Part shown: positions 1 through 8,902 of the stretch, piece by piece
How positions within the stretch are numbered: the first letter of the stretch is position 1
How the letters are laid out: the number at the start of each line of letters is the position of its first letter
Assembly (NCBI GenBank): GCA_965223245.1
Contig: CBDCVY010000013.1
Span: 930,001-994,000 of the forward strand
Length of the DNA: 64,000 nucleotides
From: CBDCVY01 sp965223245
Lineage (GTDB): Bacteria > Nitrospinota > Nitrospinia > Nitrospinales > Nitrospinaceae
Direction of reading: 5' to 3'
Program-made: the position numbers and the translations under genes
Notes under the pieces: model-generated
The model's database searches: none
What the model saw: the letters and a program-made list of their open reading frames with translations, nothing else
Told to the model about the DNA's origin: nothing

Positions 1-1344
1 GGTTTTTTATCCAACCGATTACACGAAAGTGTCGATAATTCATTAAAAATATCAGCAACCGTTGTTCGTAAAACAGCCTTGTTGCAATATTCCAGGACCC
101 CCTTGCCCGGATTGGAGCATTTCTTCGAGCAATTTTTAGGTTATAGCAACTTGAATAAGTTTTACCGAATTTATGACGGTTCGGGAAATGTAGGCTCAAG
201 ATCTAAGGGTGTGGATGCTTCAAAATTTCCATTAACTCAAGAGGCGTATGCCCGCGCATTAAATGGGGAAGAAACTTATGAGACTTTCATTGTAGAAAGT
301 GAACATCCCATACGGGTAATTACTATGCCTGTAATTAGAGATCAGTCTTTAGTGAATCTGGTTCAGGTTGGAACTAGTTTGTCTTCGGTTCAAGAAACCT
401 TAAAAAATTTAAGAATATTTCTATTTACAGCGGTTCCAGGGATTCTTATTTTAAGTGGTTTTGTGGGTAGATTAATAGCGCGAAGATCTTTGAAACCGGT
501 AACGAATATTACACAGACAGCCAAAGAGATTGCTGATGGAGCAGATTTAAAGCAAAGAATCCCTGTGGCTGAAGCGCAAGATGAAGTTGGAGTTTTGGCA
601 AAAACTTTTAATAAAATGATGGACCGACTTGAAGACTCTTTCAGTCAGATCAGGCAGTTTAGCAGTGATGCCTCCCATGAGTTAAGAACTCCACTTACCG
701 TTTTAAAAGGACAAAGTGAACTTGGACTTAGTAAGGAAAGGACTTCTGCAGAGTATCAGGAGGTTTTATCCAGTAATTTGGAAGAAATCAATTTTATGTC
801 TAGGATTTTAGATGATTTGTTTATACTTTCAAAATCTGATGAAAACCAAATTCCTATGCATTGGAGCGAAGTTGATTTTAAAGCGGTGTTGGAAGAAATA
901 TGCAAAAATGCCGAAATCCTGGCAGATGAGAAAGGGGTGAAAATGAAAATTGCCTATTTAGATTCGGTAAAATTGGTAGGTGATCCTCATATGTTGAGGC
1001 AAATGGTTTGGACCCTTTTGCATAATGGAATTAAATATTCACAGCCTGGAGGAGAAATACGAGTGACACTACAAAACCTAAAAGACTCTGCTTATTTTAC
1101 CATTCAAGATACAGGAATTGGGATTCCTGAAAATGATCTCCCCAAAATATTTGACCGATTTTATAGGGTTGATAAAGCGCGGTCACGCGTTGAGGGGGGG
1201 AGTGGGCTAGGTTTGAGCATTTGTAAGCATATTGTAGAACGACATAATGGGACAATTGATGTTGAGAGTAAGTTTGGCGTTGGAACAAAATTTAAAATCC
1301 ACCTGCCTAAGGAAAAAAAATCCCCTCAAGATAAAGTCTCCTGA
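1..1344 (+). CDS. Sensor histidine kinase (5' end outside window)
   Basis: The reading frame is open from base 1, so the start lies upstream of the window; a TTG at 79 is only an internal codon. The first codons read like the extracytoplasmic helix of a small sensor. A membrane segment (about codons 137-157) is followed by a HAMP linker (about 155-213). The dimerisation/phosphoacceptor helix carries SSDASHELRTPL with the phospho-His at codon 226 (676-678). The ATPase domain has an N box (LLHNGIKYS), DTGIGIP, a FDRFYR F box and GGSGLGLS. This is the usual architecture of kinases paired with OmpR-type regulators, whose gene would be expected just upstream, outside the window. The signal sensed is unknown. 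It is followed by a 104-bp gap before the sugar kinase. Confidence 0.93.
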   Translation, partial: GFLSNRLHESVDNSLKISATVVRKTALLQYSRTPLPGLEHFFEQFLGYSNLNKFYRIYDGSGNVGSRSKGVDASKFPLTQEAYARALNGEETYETFIVESEHPIRVITMPVIRDQSLVNLVQVGTSLSSVQETLKNLRIFLFTAVPGILILSGFVGRLIARRSLKPVTNITQTAKEIADGADLKQRIPVAEAQDEVGVLAKTFNKMMDRLEDSFSQIRQFSSDASHELRTPLTVLKGQSELGLSKERTSAEYQEVLSSNLEEINFMSRILDDLFILSKSDENQIPMHWSEVDFKAVLEEICKNAEILADEKGVKMKIAYLDSVKLVGDPHMLRQMVWTLLHNGIKYSQPGGEIRVTLQNLKDSAYFTIQDTGIGIPENDLPKIFDRFYRVDKARSRVEGGSGLGLSICKHIVERHNGTIDVESKFGVGTKFKIHLPKEKKSPQDKVS

Positions 1345-1388
1345 AATTTTTCTTTGCTGTTTTGAGAATCATCTGTTTTTATTGAATT

Positions 1389-1416
1389 TTGATCTTATTT
1401 GATTTTGCTTTAGAAT
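1389..1416 (+). promoter_or_regulatory. Candidate sigma70-type promoter for the sucrose operon
   Basis: TTGATC at 1389-1394 is followed after 16 nt by TAGAAT at 1411-1416, in the only sizeable gap before the PfkB kinase/SPS/sucrose synthase genes. The -10 matches five of six consensus bases and the -35 only four, so this is a moderate candidate read by eye. Confidence 0.35.
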
Positions 1417-1448
1417 AAAAAGATAAATAAATATTTAAAGAGGGTTAA

Positions 1449-2363
1449 ATGCGGCACTATTGGCCTTTGGGTCCGATACTTGTATTCGGAGAAGTGTTGT
1501 TTGATAAGTTTCCCGACAAACTTTGTTTAGGGGGAGCCCCGTTTAATTTTGCATTTCATTTGACCAAATTGGGTTTGCCGGTGCATTTTATAAGCTCAAT
1601 AGGTGATGATTCGTATGGAAAAGAAATTGTTAACTTTGGAAATCGAAATGGATTTCCGCTTTCTGGAGTTCAAAAAGATCCAGAGCATCCAACAGGAATG
1701 GTACAAGTTACATTGGATGAGAAGGGGAGCCCAAAATTTGAAATCCTCCCTAATAGGGCGTTTGACTTTATTGGGCAAAATGAGTTTTTGAATAAACTTC
1801 TGGTTGATGAAATTCCTCTCATTTATTTTGGTAGTTTGGCTCAACGAAATCCAACTTCAAGGAAAACCTTAGAGTATATATTGAATAGATGCTCCTTCCG
1901 GTCTAATTTTTTTGTGGATTTAAATTTAAGAGCTCCTTTTTATGACAAAGAATTAGTGAAGAGAAATTTAGAGCGTTGCGATTATTTAAAAATTAGCATG
2001 GAAGAATTAGAAGAGATTAAAAAATTTTTTAACCTCTCTGGGTCTGTAAATCAAATGGGATTTCAATTGCTAAGACAATTTAAAATTGGTTCCCTATGTA
2101 TTACTCAAGGAAGCAATAGTAACCTTCTTTTTGATTCTGGAAAGGAGGACCCCATGATTTGCCCTGTGAAATCTAAAGATAAAATTGTTGATACTGTTGG
2201 GGCAGGGGATGCTTTTTCTGCAATGCTCGCTTTTGGTTTCTTAGCAGGTTTTCCACGAAAAACGATTTTAGATCGGGCGACAGAGTTTGCTACTAGAATC
2301 TGTGGAATTCAAGGTGCGCTGCCTTTACATGATTCATTTTATGAACCTTACCGGTTTAAATAA
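1449..2363 (+). CDS. PfkB-family sugar kinase, probable fructokinase
   Basis: This 304-residue ribokinase/PfkB-family protein would phosphorylate a sugar with ATP. The N-terminal GGAPFNFAFHLTKLG signature and the C-terminal DTVGAGDAFSAM signature (D248-M259, catalytic base D254) are both present. The length is normal for fructokinases. The ATG at 1449 follows an AGAGGG ribosome-binding site. Its stop overlaps the ATG of the SPS gene by one base (TAATG at 2361-2365), so translation is probably coupled. Because the next two genes make and cleave sucrose, fructose is the most likely substrate; that specificity is inferred from context, not from the sequence alone. Confidence 0.85.
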   Translation: MRHYWPLGPILVFGEVLFDKFPDKLCLGGAPFNFAFHLTKLGLPVHFISSIGDDSYGKEIVNFGNRNGFPLSGVQKDPEHPTGMVQVTLDEKGSPKFEILPNRAFDFIGQNEFLNKLLVDEIPLIYFGSLAQRNPTSRKTLEYILNRCSFRSNFFVDLNLRAPFYDKELVKRNLERCDYLKISMEELEEIKKFFNLSGSVNQMGFQLLRQFKIGSLCITQGSNSNLLFDSGKEDPMICPVKSKDKIVDTVGAGDAFSAMLAFGFLAGFPRKTILDRATEFATRICGIQGALPLHDSFYEPYRFK

Positions 2364-4534
2364 TGTCTGAAAATCCAAAAGGAATTTATCTTCTGTTGTT
2401 TAGTATTCATGGCCTTATCCGCTCGCATGATTTGGAAATGGGACGAGATGCGGATACCGGTGGACAAGTAAAGTATGTATTAGAGCTTGCAGAACAATTA
2501 TCCCGTCGGCCGGAAGTAGAACGTGTGGATTTATTTACCCGCCAAATTAGAGATCGCAAGGTGTCCACTGATTATTCAGAGCCGATTGAAACCATTTCAT
2601 CCAAAGCGCGAATCGTTCGTATTCCTTGTGGTGGCGGAAAATATATCCGCAAAGAGCTGTTATGGAATCACATGGATGAATATGTTGATAAAACTTTGAA
2701 ATTTATTAAAAAAGAAGAATTGAATCCACACCTGGTTCATGGACATTATGCGGATGGTGGTTATGTAGCAATGACGTTGGCCAATTTTTTAGGAGTACCA
2801 TTTGTTTTTACAGGTCATTCATTAGGTAAAAGTAAAAATCAAAAACTACTGGAAGAGGGTTGGGCTCAAGGGGATATAAATAAAAAATATCACATGGACC
2901 AAAGGATAGAAATCGAAGAAAAAATTATGGGATGTTCTGATTTGGTGTTTACCAGTACCCAGCAAGAAATAGATAAACAATATGGGTTGTATGGAAACCG
3001 TTCTATTCCGGAGTTTATTGTGAATCCCCCTGGATTAGATTTGAAGAGATTTTATCCTTTTTATGATGAAGAGCATTTGGATGAATCTGGTAAACAAGCG
3101 AGAGTCGCGATACAAAATGAATTGAACCGTTTTTTTCTGGTACCAGATAAGCCTTTAATTTTAGCTCTTTCCCGACCTGACAAAAGAAAAAATATCTCTT
3201 CTTTAATTCAAGCTTTTGGTGAAAGTAAAGAATTGCAAGCCATTGCAAATTTGGCTGTGTTTTGTGGGATAAGAAAAAATATTCTTGATATGGAAGAGAA
3301 TGAACAATCTGTGCTAACGGAAACGCTTTTACAAATGGATCGGTATGATTTATACGGAAAGATGGCAATCCCCAAAAAGCATGACTTTACACTAGAGGTT
3401 CCTGAATTATACCGAATTGCCGCTGTGAGAAGAGGAGTATTTGTAAATCCCGCACTTACAGAGCCATTTGGTTTAACTTTATTAGAGTCCGCTGCTTGTG
3501 GTTTACCAATTGTTGCAACAAATGATGGAGGACCGGTCGATATAATTAGGAATTGTAACAATGGTGTTTTGGTCGATGTTTCGAAAACTGAAAAAATAGA
3601 GGATGCAATCAAAGAAATTTTAGTCGATGAAGAAAAGTGGAAACAATTTTCCATAAATGGGATCAATAATGTGCGATCCTATTACTCTTGGGATGCTCAT
3701 GTGGACAGGTACTTAGATCGTATTCAATCTATGAAAAGTTTGAGCTTGGAAAGAAAGTTGAATATTTCTAATGGCGCACCCATAGGAAGAAAAATGATCC
3801 AAATAAATCGAATGGTGATAACGGATATTGATAATACCTTAACCGGAGATGAGAAAGCACTGGAACAATTCTTAGAGATCATTAGTGCTCATAAAAATAA
3901 TGTAGGTTTCGGTGTGGCAACAGGTAGAAGTATTAATTCTGCTTTAGAATTTTTACAAGAAAATAGTGTTCCTATTCCTGATGTTTTGATCACCTCTGTT
4001 GGAAGTGAAATTTATTATAGTGATAAAAACTATTTGGACAATGGGTGGTCTGTTCACATCCAGCAAAAATGGGAAAAAGAAAAAATAAAAAAACTACTGG
4101 CGACGTTACCTTTCTTAAACCCGCAGGAACCAGAAACAGAGCGACTATGTAAAGTTAGCTATTTTATGGAGCCTAAAGACGGTTATTTAGAACAGATTCA
4201 TGATTTGCTTACTAAAAATAGATGTAGATATAATTTGATTTACTCACATCAGCAATTTCTGGATGTTTTGCCACAAAGGGCTTCGAAAGGAAAGGCCATT
4301 CGTTATTTGAGTTATAAATGGGAAATTCCCTTAGAGAATATTTTAGTCGCTGGTGACTCTGGAAATGATGAAGAGATGCTACGAGGAGATCCCAGGGGTG
4401 TTGTTGTAGGAAACTATAGCCCCGAAATGGAAAAGCTTAAGGGAAAGCGGGGAGTTTATTTTTCAAAGAAAAATTATGCGGCTGGAGTTATGGATGGTAT
4501 TAGGCATTATCAATTTTTAGGAGGTTCAGATTGA
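2363..4534 (+). CDS. Bifunctional sucrose-phosphate synthase / sucrose-phosphate phosphatase
   Basis: This 723-residue two-domain protein makes sucrose 6-phosphate from a nucleotide sugar and fructose 6-phosphate and then dephosphorylates it. Residues 1 to about 470 form a GT-B glycosyltransferase with RDADTGGQVKYV near residue 28, ALSRPDKRKNI, and the nucleotide-sugar motif EPFGLTLLESAACGLPIVAT. Residues from about 483 form a HAD phosphatase with nucleophile motif DIDNT (D488, D490) and the late acidic motif GDSGNDEEML near residue 665. The fusion matches bidomain SPS-SPP enzymes of cyanobacteria and other marine bacteria. It sits between a sugar kinase (1-base overlap) and sucrose synthase (4-base overlap). 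Sucrose would probably serve as a compatible solute or carbon store; that role is inferred. Confidence 0.93.
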   Translation: MSENPKGIYLLLFSIHGLIRSHDLEMGRDADTGGQVKYVLELAEQLSRRPEVERVDLFTRQIRDRKVSTDYSEPIETISSKARIVRIPCGGGKYIRKELLWNHMDEYVDKTLKFIKKEELNPHLVHGHYADGGYVAMTLANFLGVPFVFTGHSLGKSKNQKLLEEGWAQGDINKKYHMDQRIEIEEKIMGCSDLVFTSTQQEIDKQYGLYGNRSIPEFIVNPPGLDLKRFYPFYDEEHLDESGKQARVAIQNELNRFFLVPDKPLILALSRPDKRKNISSLIQAFGESKELQAIANLAVFCGIRKNILDMEENEQSVLTETLLQMDRYDLYGKMAIPKKHDFTLEVPELYRIAAVRRGVFVNPALTEPFGLTLLESAACGLPIVATNDGGPVDIIRNCNNGVLVDVSKTEKIEDAIKEILVDEEKWKQFSINGINNVRSYYSWDAHVDRYLDRIQSMKSLSLERKLNISNGAPIGRKMIQINRMVITDIDNTLTGDEKALEQFLEIISAHKNNVGFGVATGRSINSALEFLQENSVPIPDVLITSVGSEIYYSDKNYLDNGWSVHIQQKWEKEKIKKLLATLPFLNPQEPETERLCKVSYFMEPKDGYLEQIHDLLTKNRCRYNLIYSHQQFLDVLPQRASKGKAIRYLSYKWEIPLENILVAGDSGNDEEMLRGDPRGVVVGNYSPEMEKLKGKRGVYFSKKNYAAGVMDGIRHYQFLGGSD

Positions 4535-6927
4535 AATTAATTAATAATTTGTCGAATCTTCTTTCTGTGAGTGAGATTCGGTGTTTTCGTGAATTTATTT
4601 ATGAATTGAATAACGCATCTTCAAAACATCTTTTAAGAAATGAAATATTGCTGAAGTTTAATGATTTCATATCTGAAAAAAATGGGGCAGCTAAAATCGA
4701 TCAATTAAAAAACTTTTTGTCTAAAACTCAAGAAATGCTTTTAATGGATGAGTTCGTTGTTTTGCTTTATCGAAGCCGCGTGGCGCACTACGAATTTTAT
4801 CGAATTCATGAAGGAGAGGATAATATAGATTCTTTGACATCAGAAGAATTTTTGGATTACCGAGAAATCATCGCAGGTCAGTCCTATCTTCCTGCCGAAA
4901 AGAAATTGCAGCTTGATTTTAAACCATTTTATAGTTTTGGTCCTGTAATTCGAGACCACCGCAAAATCGGATCTGGGCAAAGGTTTTTGAATAGTTTTAT
5001 GGCAGGAAAACTCCAAAATGAGCCTGAAAAGTGGCACCATTATTTATGTGAATTTTTAAAAATTCACTCCATTAATGATGAGCAAATTCTAATTGATGGG
5101 GAAGTGATTCAAGGGCCTTCCCATCTTTTTGAGGCAGTTCAAAAAGCCATTTCACAATTAGAAAAGTTAAGCGCTGATTTGCCAGCACAAGAAATCAAAG
5201 GATTATTAGGTGCTTTGGGAATTCGTGACGGTTTTGGAAATACTGTTGGAAAAACCTTAAGTAATCTTCAATTACTTGCAAATCTGTTTGAAGAGCCCAA
5301 CTCAGATTATTTAGAAGATTTTATCTCGACCATACCCATGATTTCGCGAGTTGCCATTATTTCACCTCATGGATGGTTTGGTCAGGAAAATGTTTTGGGA
5401 CGTCCGGATACAGGTGGGCAAGTTGTTTATATCCTTGATCAAGTAAAGGCATTAGAAAAATTTTTAACAGAGTCAATGCAGTCGGCAGGTTTGAAAGTTG
5501 AGCCTAAAATAATAATTTTGACTCGATTGATTCCAGAAAATGAGGGGACCACAAGTAATCAAAGGTTAGAGAAAGTCCACGGAACAAAGAACTGTTGGAT
5601 ATTGCGAGTTCCCTTTAAAGATGAAAACCAAAATATAATTCCTCAATGGATTTCCCGATTCCATATATGGCCTTTTCTGGAGCAATTTGCATTAGATGCT
5701 AAAAATGAATTGCAAACAGAGTTGGGCGGAAAGCCCGACCTGATTGTTGGGAATTATTCGGATGGCAATTTGGTGGCTTCGTTATTGTCTTCTTGGTTAG
5801 AGGTTATTCAATGTAATATTGCTCATGCCTTAGAGAAATCTAAATATCTTTTTTCGGCATTATATTGGAAGGAAAATGAAAAAGATTATAATTTTTCTCT
5901 TCAATTTACTTCCGACCTTCTTGCTATGAACCGTGCGGATATCATTATTTCCAGTACAGCTCAGGAAATTGCAGGCACGGATACAGTAATGGGTCAATAT
6001 GAATCATATTGCCTATTCTCGATGCCAGATTTATTTAAGGTTGTCAACGGAGTTAATTTATATCATCCCAAGTTTAACGTAGTTTCTCCCGGTGTAGATG
6101 ATGCCCTCTATTTTCCTTACGATCAGAGTGAAAAGAGAATGCAAAATCAAACTAAAGAACTTACGGAAAGATTGTTCTACCAAAAGGGGGATGATATTTT
6201 TGGAGAATTAGAGGATCCAGATAAAGTTACTATCTTTACCATGGCTCGCTTGGATAAAATTAAAAATTTAACAGGGTTGGTGGAGAGTTTTGGGGAAAAT
6301 GAAAAACTAAGGAAAAAAGCTAATTTGATTTTGGTGACTCGTGCCATTCGTGAAGAAGGGATAGTAGATGAAGAAGAATTGTATGAACTAAAAAAGATGT
6401 ATCAGCTTATAGAGGAGTTAAGTTTGTGGGGGAGTCTCCGGTGGATTGAAAACTCTTCACGTCAAAATGGAGCAGAAATGTATCGAATCATAGGAGATAG
6501 GAAGGGTGTTTTTGTTCAACCAGCCTTATTCGAGGCATTTGGATTGACTGTATTGGAGTCCATGGCAACTGGGCTGCCCACTTTCGCTACACAGTTTGGT
6601 GGACCTTTAGAGATTATTCAGGATGGAGAAAATGGCTTTTTAATCAATCCCACTAAAGCATCGCTTCTCACACAGCCTATTTTAAAATTTCTTGAAAAAT
6701 GTGAAGAGGATCCTGGCTATTGGGAGAAAATTTCTAAGTCCGGTATTGCGCGAGTACAGCAAGCCTATACTTGGAAATTATACTCTGAAAAATTAATTAA
6801 ATTTGCTAAGTTATATGGGTTTTGGAATTACTCAGAATTTGGAGAGGAAAAAAAAGAGATTGATCAATATTGTTCTTTATTATTTCACTTAATTTATAAA
6901 GTGAGAGCCGAAAGCTTAAAGAAGTAA
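4531..6927 (+). CDS. Sucrose synthase
   Basis: At 798 residues this is the full length of the sucrose synthase family, which reversibly converts sucrose plus NDP to NDP-glucose plus fructose. An N-terminal regulatory region precedes the GT-B core, which starts at ISPHGWFGQENVLG and continues with RPDTGGQVVYILDQ, NYSDGNLVASLL, MARLDKIKNLTG and EAFGLTVLESMATGLPTFAT (about residues 668-687). The start is TTG at 4531, overlapping the previous stop, with AGGAGG at 4519-4524 and 6-nt spacing. Together with the upstream kinase it would return sucrose carbon to fructose 6-phosphate and UDP- or ADP-glucose. The preferred nucleotide cannot be read from the sequence. Confidence 0.93.
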   Translation: MKLINNLSNLLSVSEIRCFREFIYELNNASSKHLLRNEILLKFNDFISEKNGAAKIDQLKNFLSKTQEMLLMDEFVVLLYRSRVAHYEFYRIHEGEDNIDSLTSEEFLDYREIIAGQSYLPAEKKLQLDFKPFYSFGPVIRDHRKIGSGQRFLNSFMAGKLQNEPEKWHHYLCEFLKIHSINDEQILIDGEVIQGPSHLFEAVQKAISQLEKLSADLPAQEIKGLLGALGIRDGFGNTVGKTLSNLQLLANLFEEPNSDYLEDFISTIPMISRVAIISPHGWFGQENVLGRPDTGGQVVYILDQVKALEKFLTESMQSAGLKVEPKIIILTRLIPENEGTTSNQRLEKVHGTKNCWILRVPFKDENQNIIPQWISRFHIWPFLEQFALDAKNELQTELGGKPDLIVGNYSDGNLVASLLSSWLEVIQCNIAHALEKSKYLFSALYWKENEKDYNFSLQFTSDLLAMNRADIIISSTAQEIAGTDTVMGQYESYCLFSMPDLFKVVNGVNLYHPKFNVVSPGVDDALYFPYDQSEKRMQNQTKELTERLFYQKGDDIFGELEDPDKVTIFTMARLDKIKNLTGLVESFGENEKLRKKANLILVTRAIREEGIVDEEELYELKKMYQLIEELSLWGSLRWIENSSRQNGAEMYRIIGDRKGVFVQPALFEAFGLTVLESMATGLPTFATQFGGPLEIIQDGENGFLINPTKASLLTQPILKFLEKCEEDPGYWEKISKSGIARVQQAYTWKLYSEKLIKFAKLYGFWNYSEFGEEKKEIDQYCSLLFHLIYKVRAESLKK

Positions 6928-6951
6928 GAGAAGAAAGCTAAAAGTTAAGAA

Positions 6952-7419
6952 TCAACGAATCCAAACCAGAGGTCTGTATACCCAGGCTTTGTCTCCTACC
7001 GCATCAACCACCCGAACCCAATTATTTTTGATTCTAAGTACTTTCATTGAAAAGTATTTATCTACAGGACTCCATCGGACCGCCGGGAATTTTGTTCCGG
7101 GCCCTGTACGTAAGTTTGTTTTATTTTGTTTAATCACAGCGCATTTGATTTTTTTAGTGGTCAACCGTTGGTGGACCCAATAAATATCCCCATCTAAGTC
7201 TTTAATACGAAGCCAATTTTTTTTCTTAGCAAGCTGTTTGAAGGGCATGTATTTGTACACTTCCCAAATCTTTTGATATTTAAGCCCCGGACCTTTTCTT
7301 AAATTGGCTCTTTTTTCTTTAATACATAGAGCTTCACTATTGCTTGACGAGAAAACTACAAAAAGGGTTGAAATGAAAAAAGTATAAATAGAATTTCGCA
7401 ATGTACTGTTAATTGTCAT
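6952..7419 (-). CDS. Exported protein with two bacterial SH3 domains
   Basis: This 155-residue protein has an N-terminal hydrophobic signal peptide (about residues 1-30) followed by two SH3_3-type repeats, at about 35-90 and 95-150. Each repeat opens with the hallmark NLRxGPG motif (NLRKGPG, NLRTGPG) and ends with a tryptophan-valine strand (YWVHQRL, AWVYRPL). Such periplasmic SH3 proteins usually bind peptidoglycan or partner proteins; no catalytic domain is present. It converges on the sucrose operon and stands alone. The start is ATG at 7419. Confidence 0.85.
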   Translation of the reverse strand: MTINSTLRNSIYTFFISTLFVVFSSSNSEALCIKEKRANLRKGPGLKYQKIWEVYKYMPFKQLAKKKNWLRIKDLDGDIYWVHQRLTTKKIKCAVIKQNKTNLRTGPGTKFPAVRWSPVDKYFSMKVLRIKNNWVRVVDAVGDKAWVYRPLVWIR

Positions 7420-7491
7420 AGAAAATAAAATTGGAAATACAAAGAAAATGAAATGGATTTTTTAAGACTTGGAGTATTTAAATATTCTGGA

Positions 7492-7527
7492 ACAAAAAGT
7501 TTCACTTGAAGTTTTCAAACTTTTTGT
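7492..7527. repeat. Perfect 11-bp inverted repeat in a divergent intergenic region
   Basis: ACAAAAAGTTT at 7492-7502 is repeated inverted at 7517-7527 with a 14-nt loop. It lies in the 277-bp gap between the SH3 gene (-) and the glycosyltransferase gene (+), so an operator or a random AT-rich palindrome are both possible. It is not followed by a clear T-run on either strand. Confidence 0.3.
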
Positions 7528-7696
7528 CTCCATCTCCCATTAAAACTTAGCTTAACATGCTTAAGTTCAAGTTTCAATTTTTCCATTTAGCTTGAATCAT
7601 ATGGTGTTTCTATTTCTTTTGGCTCGGTTGACGCTTTAAAGGCCTTGATTTACTATCAGGGGAAAACCAAATATAGAATGGATAATCGTCCGAAAA

Positions 7697-8836
7697 ATGG
7701 CTTTTTTGAATTTTATTCAATTTTTATTAATTTTGGGAGTTGTGATTTACCTCTCTACTAACTTGGTCCATTTGGTAAGAATCCCAGTGGCAAAGGGAGT
7801 TTTGTCATTTATGCCTTTGGTATCGGTTTGTGTTCCTGCCCGAAATGAAGAACGTGATATTGAAGGTTGTTTACGTTCTTTGCTTTCACAAGATTATCCG
7901 AACTTAGAAATAATTGTTGTAGACGATGGTTCAACTGATAACACTTTCGAAATTTTAAAAAAGTTAAAAGTGGAATTTCCGGAATTAATCGTTATTTCTG
8001 CTGGTCCTTTACCTATCGATTGGTATGGAAAGCCGTATGCCTTACATCAAGCCAGTCAAATTGCTAGTGGAGACATTTTGTTGTTTACGGATGCAGATCC
8101 AGTTTTTAAAAAGGCAGCTTTGACTTCTGCCGTTTACATGATGAATAACAAAAAATTAGATTTGTTGTCTTTAATGCCACGCGCAGAACTAAAATCGTTT
8201 TGGGAAAAAGCGGTTCAACCTTTAATCTTTGCATTTATTGCTGGATTAACCCGATTTAAAAATGTGAATAACTCTGACCACCCATCGGCTATGGGAGTAG
8301 GAGCTTTTATAATGATTCGGAAAGAAATTTATCAAAAAATTGGAGGGCACGAGACTTTAAAGCAGGCAATATTGGAAGATATTGGTTTAGCAAAACTGGC
8401 TAAACAATATGGATCAAAGAATATGATTGCAGATGCCAAGAATATCTATTCCATTAGAATGTATCATTCTTTAAGGGAGATCTGGGAAGGTTGGCGGAAG
8501 AATATATTTTTGGCCCTAAAAAAATCTGTTATAAAAACTTTATACTACGTATTTTTAATTTTTGGGTTTTTGGTGACACCTTGGGCACTCCTGTTTTATA
8601 ACTTAATGACAGGTGCAAGTGTTTGGCTTTTATTGTTAAGTGGGCTTGGAATATTGTTATTGTTGATGACAGAGTTGTCTTTATGTCATGAGCTTGATTT
8701 GGAAAAATACAACGTATTGTGGTTTCCGCTAGGTGCCTTTGTAATGTGTGGAATTTTTTTGAATTCTATGTTTTATGTACTTGTTAGAGGTAAGTCACAC
8801 TGGAGGGGAAGGGTTTATAGCAATCCGACTAAGTGA
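7697..8836 (+). CDS. Membrane-anchored family 2 glycosyltransferase
   Basis: This 379-residue protein has an N-terminal membrane helix (about residues 5-27), then a GT2 catalytic domain with VPARNEE, VVDDGSTDNT and a DAD metal/nucleotide motif near residue 132. It also has the EDIGLAKLAK acceptor-base region and two or three C-terminal hydrophobic helices (about 280-355). The layout, including the GK-A-ALHQA stretch after the DDGS block, resembles the HpnB/CrtQ-type glycosyltransferases acting on hopanoid or carotenoid lipids. That assignment is by resemblance and the acceptor is unknown. No strong ribosome-binding site precedes the ATG. The next gene follows after 66 bp. Confidence 0.8.
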   Translation: MAFLNFIQFLLILGVVIYLSTNLVHLVRIPVAKGVLSFMPLVSVCVPARNEERDIEGCLRSLLSQDYPNLEIIVVDDGSTDNTFEILKKLKVEFPELIVISAGPLPIDWYGKPYALHQASQIASGDILLFTDADPVFKKAALTSAVYMMNNKKLDLLSLMPRAELKSFWEKAVQPLIFAFIAGLTRFKNVNNSDHPSAMGVGAFIMIRKEIYQKIGGHETLKQAILEDIGLAKLAKQYGSKNMIADAKNIYSIRMYHSLREIWEGWRKNIFLALKKSVIKTLYYVFLIFGFLVTPWALLFYNLMTGASVWLLLLSGLGILLLLMTELSLCHELDLEKYNVLWFPLGAFVMCGIFLNSMFYVLVRGKSHWRGRVYSNPTK

Positions 8837-8902
8837 CATTCTAAAAAAGTGAGAACTTTTTGGGTCTTTTAAAAAAAAATAATTTATTAGGAAAATTGAA
8901 AA

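Noticed and set aside
8844..8861. AAAAAGT/ACTTTTT hairpin after the GT2 gene as a terminator
   Set aside because: The 7-bp stem is almost all A/T with no T-run directly after it, so it is too weak to call.
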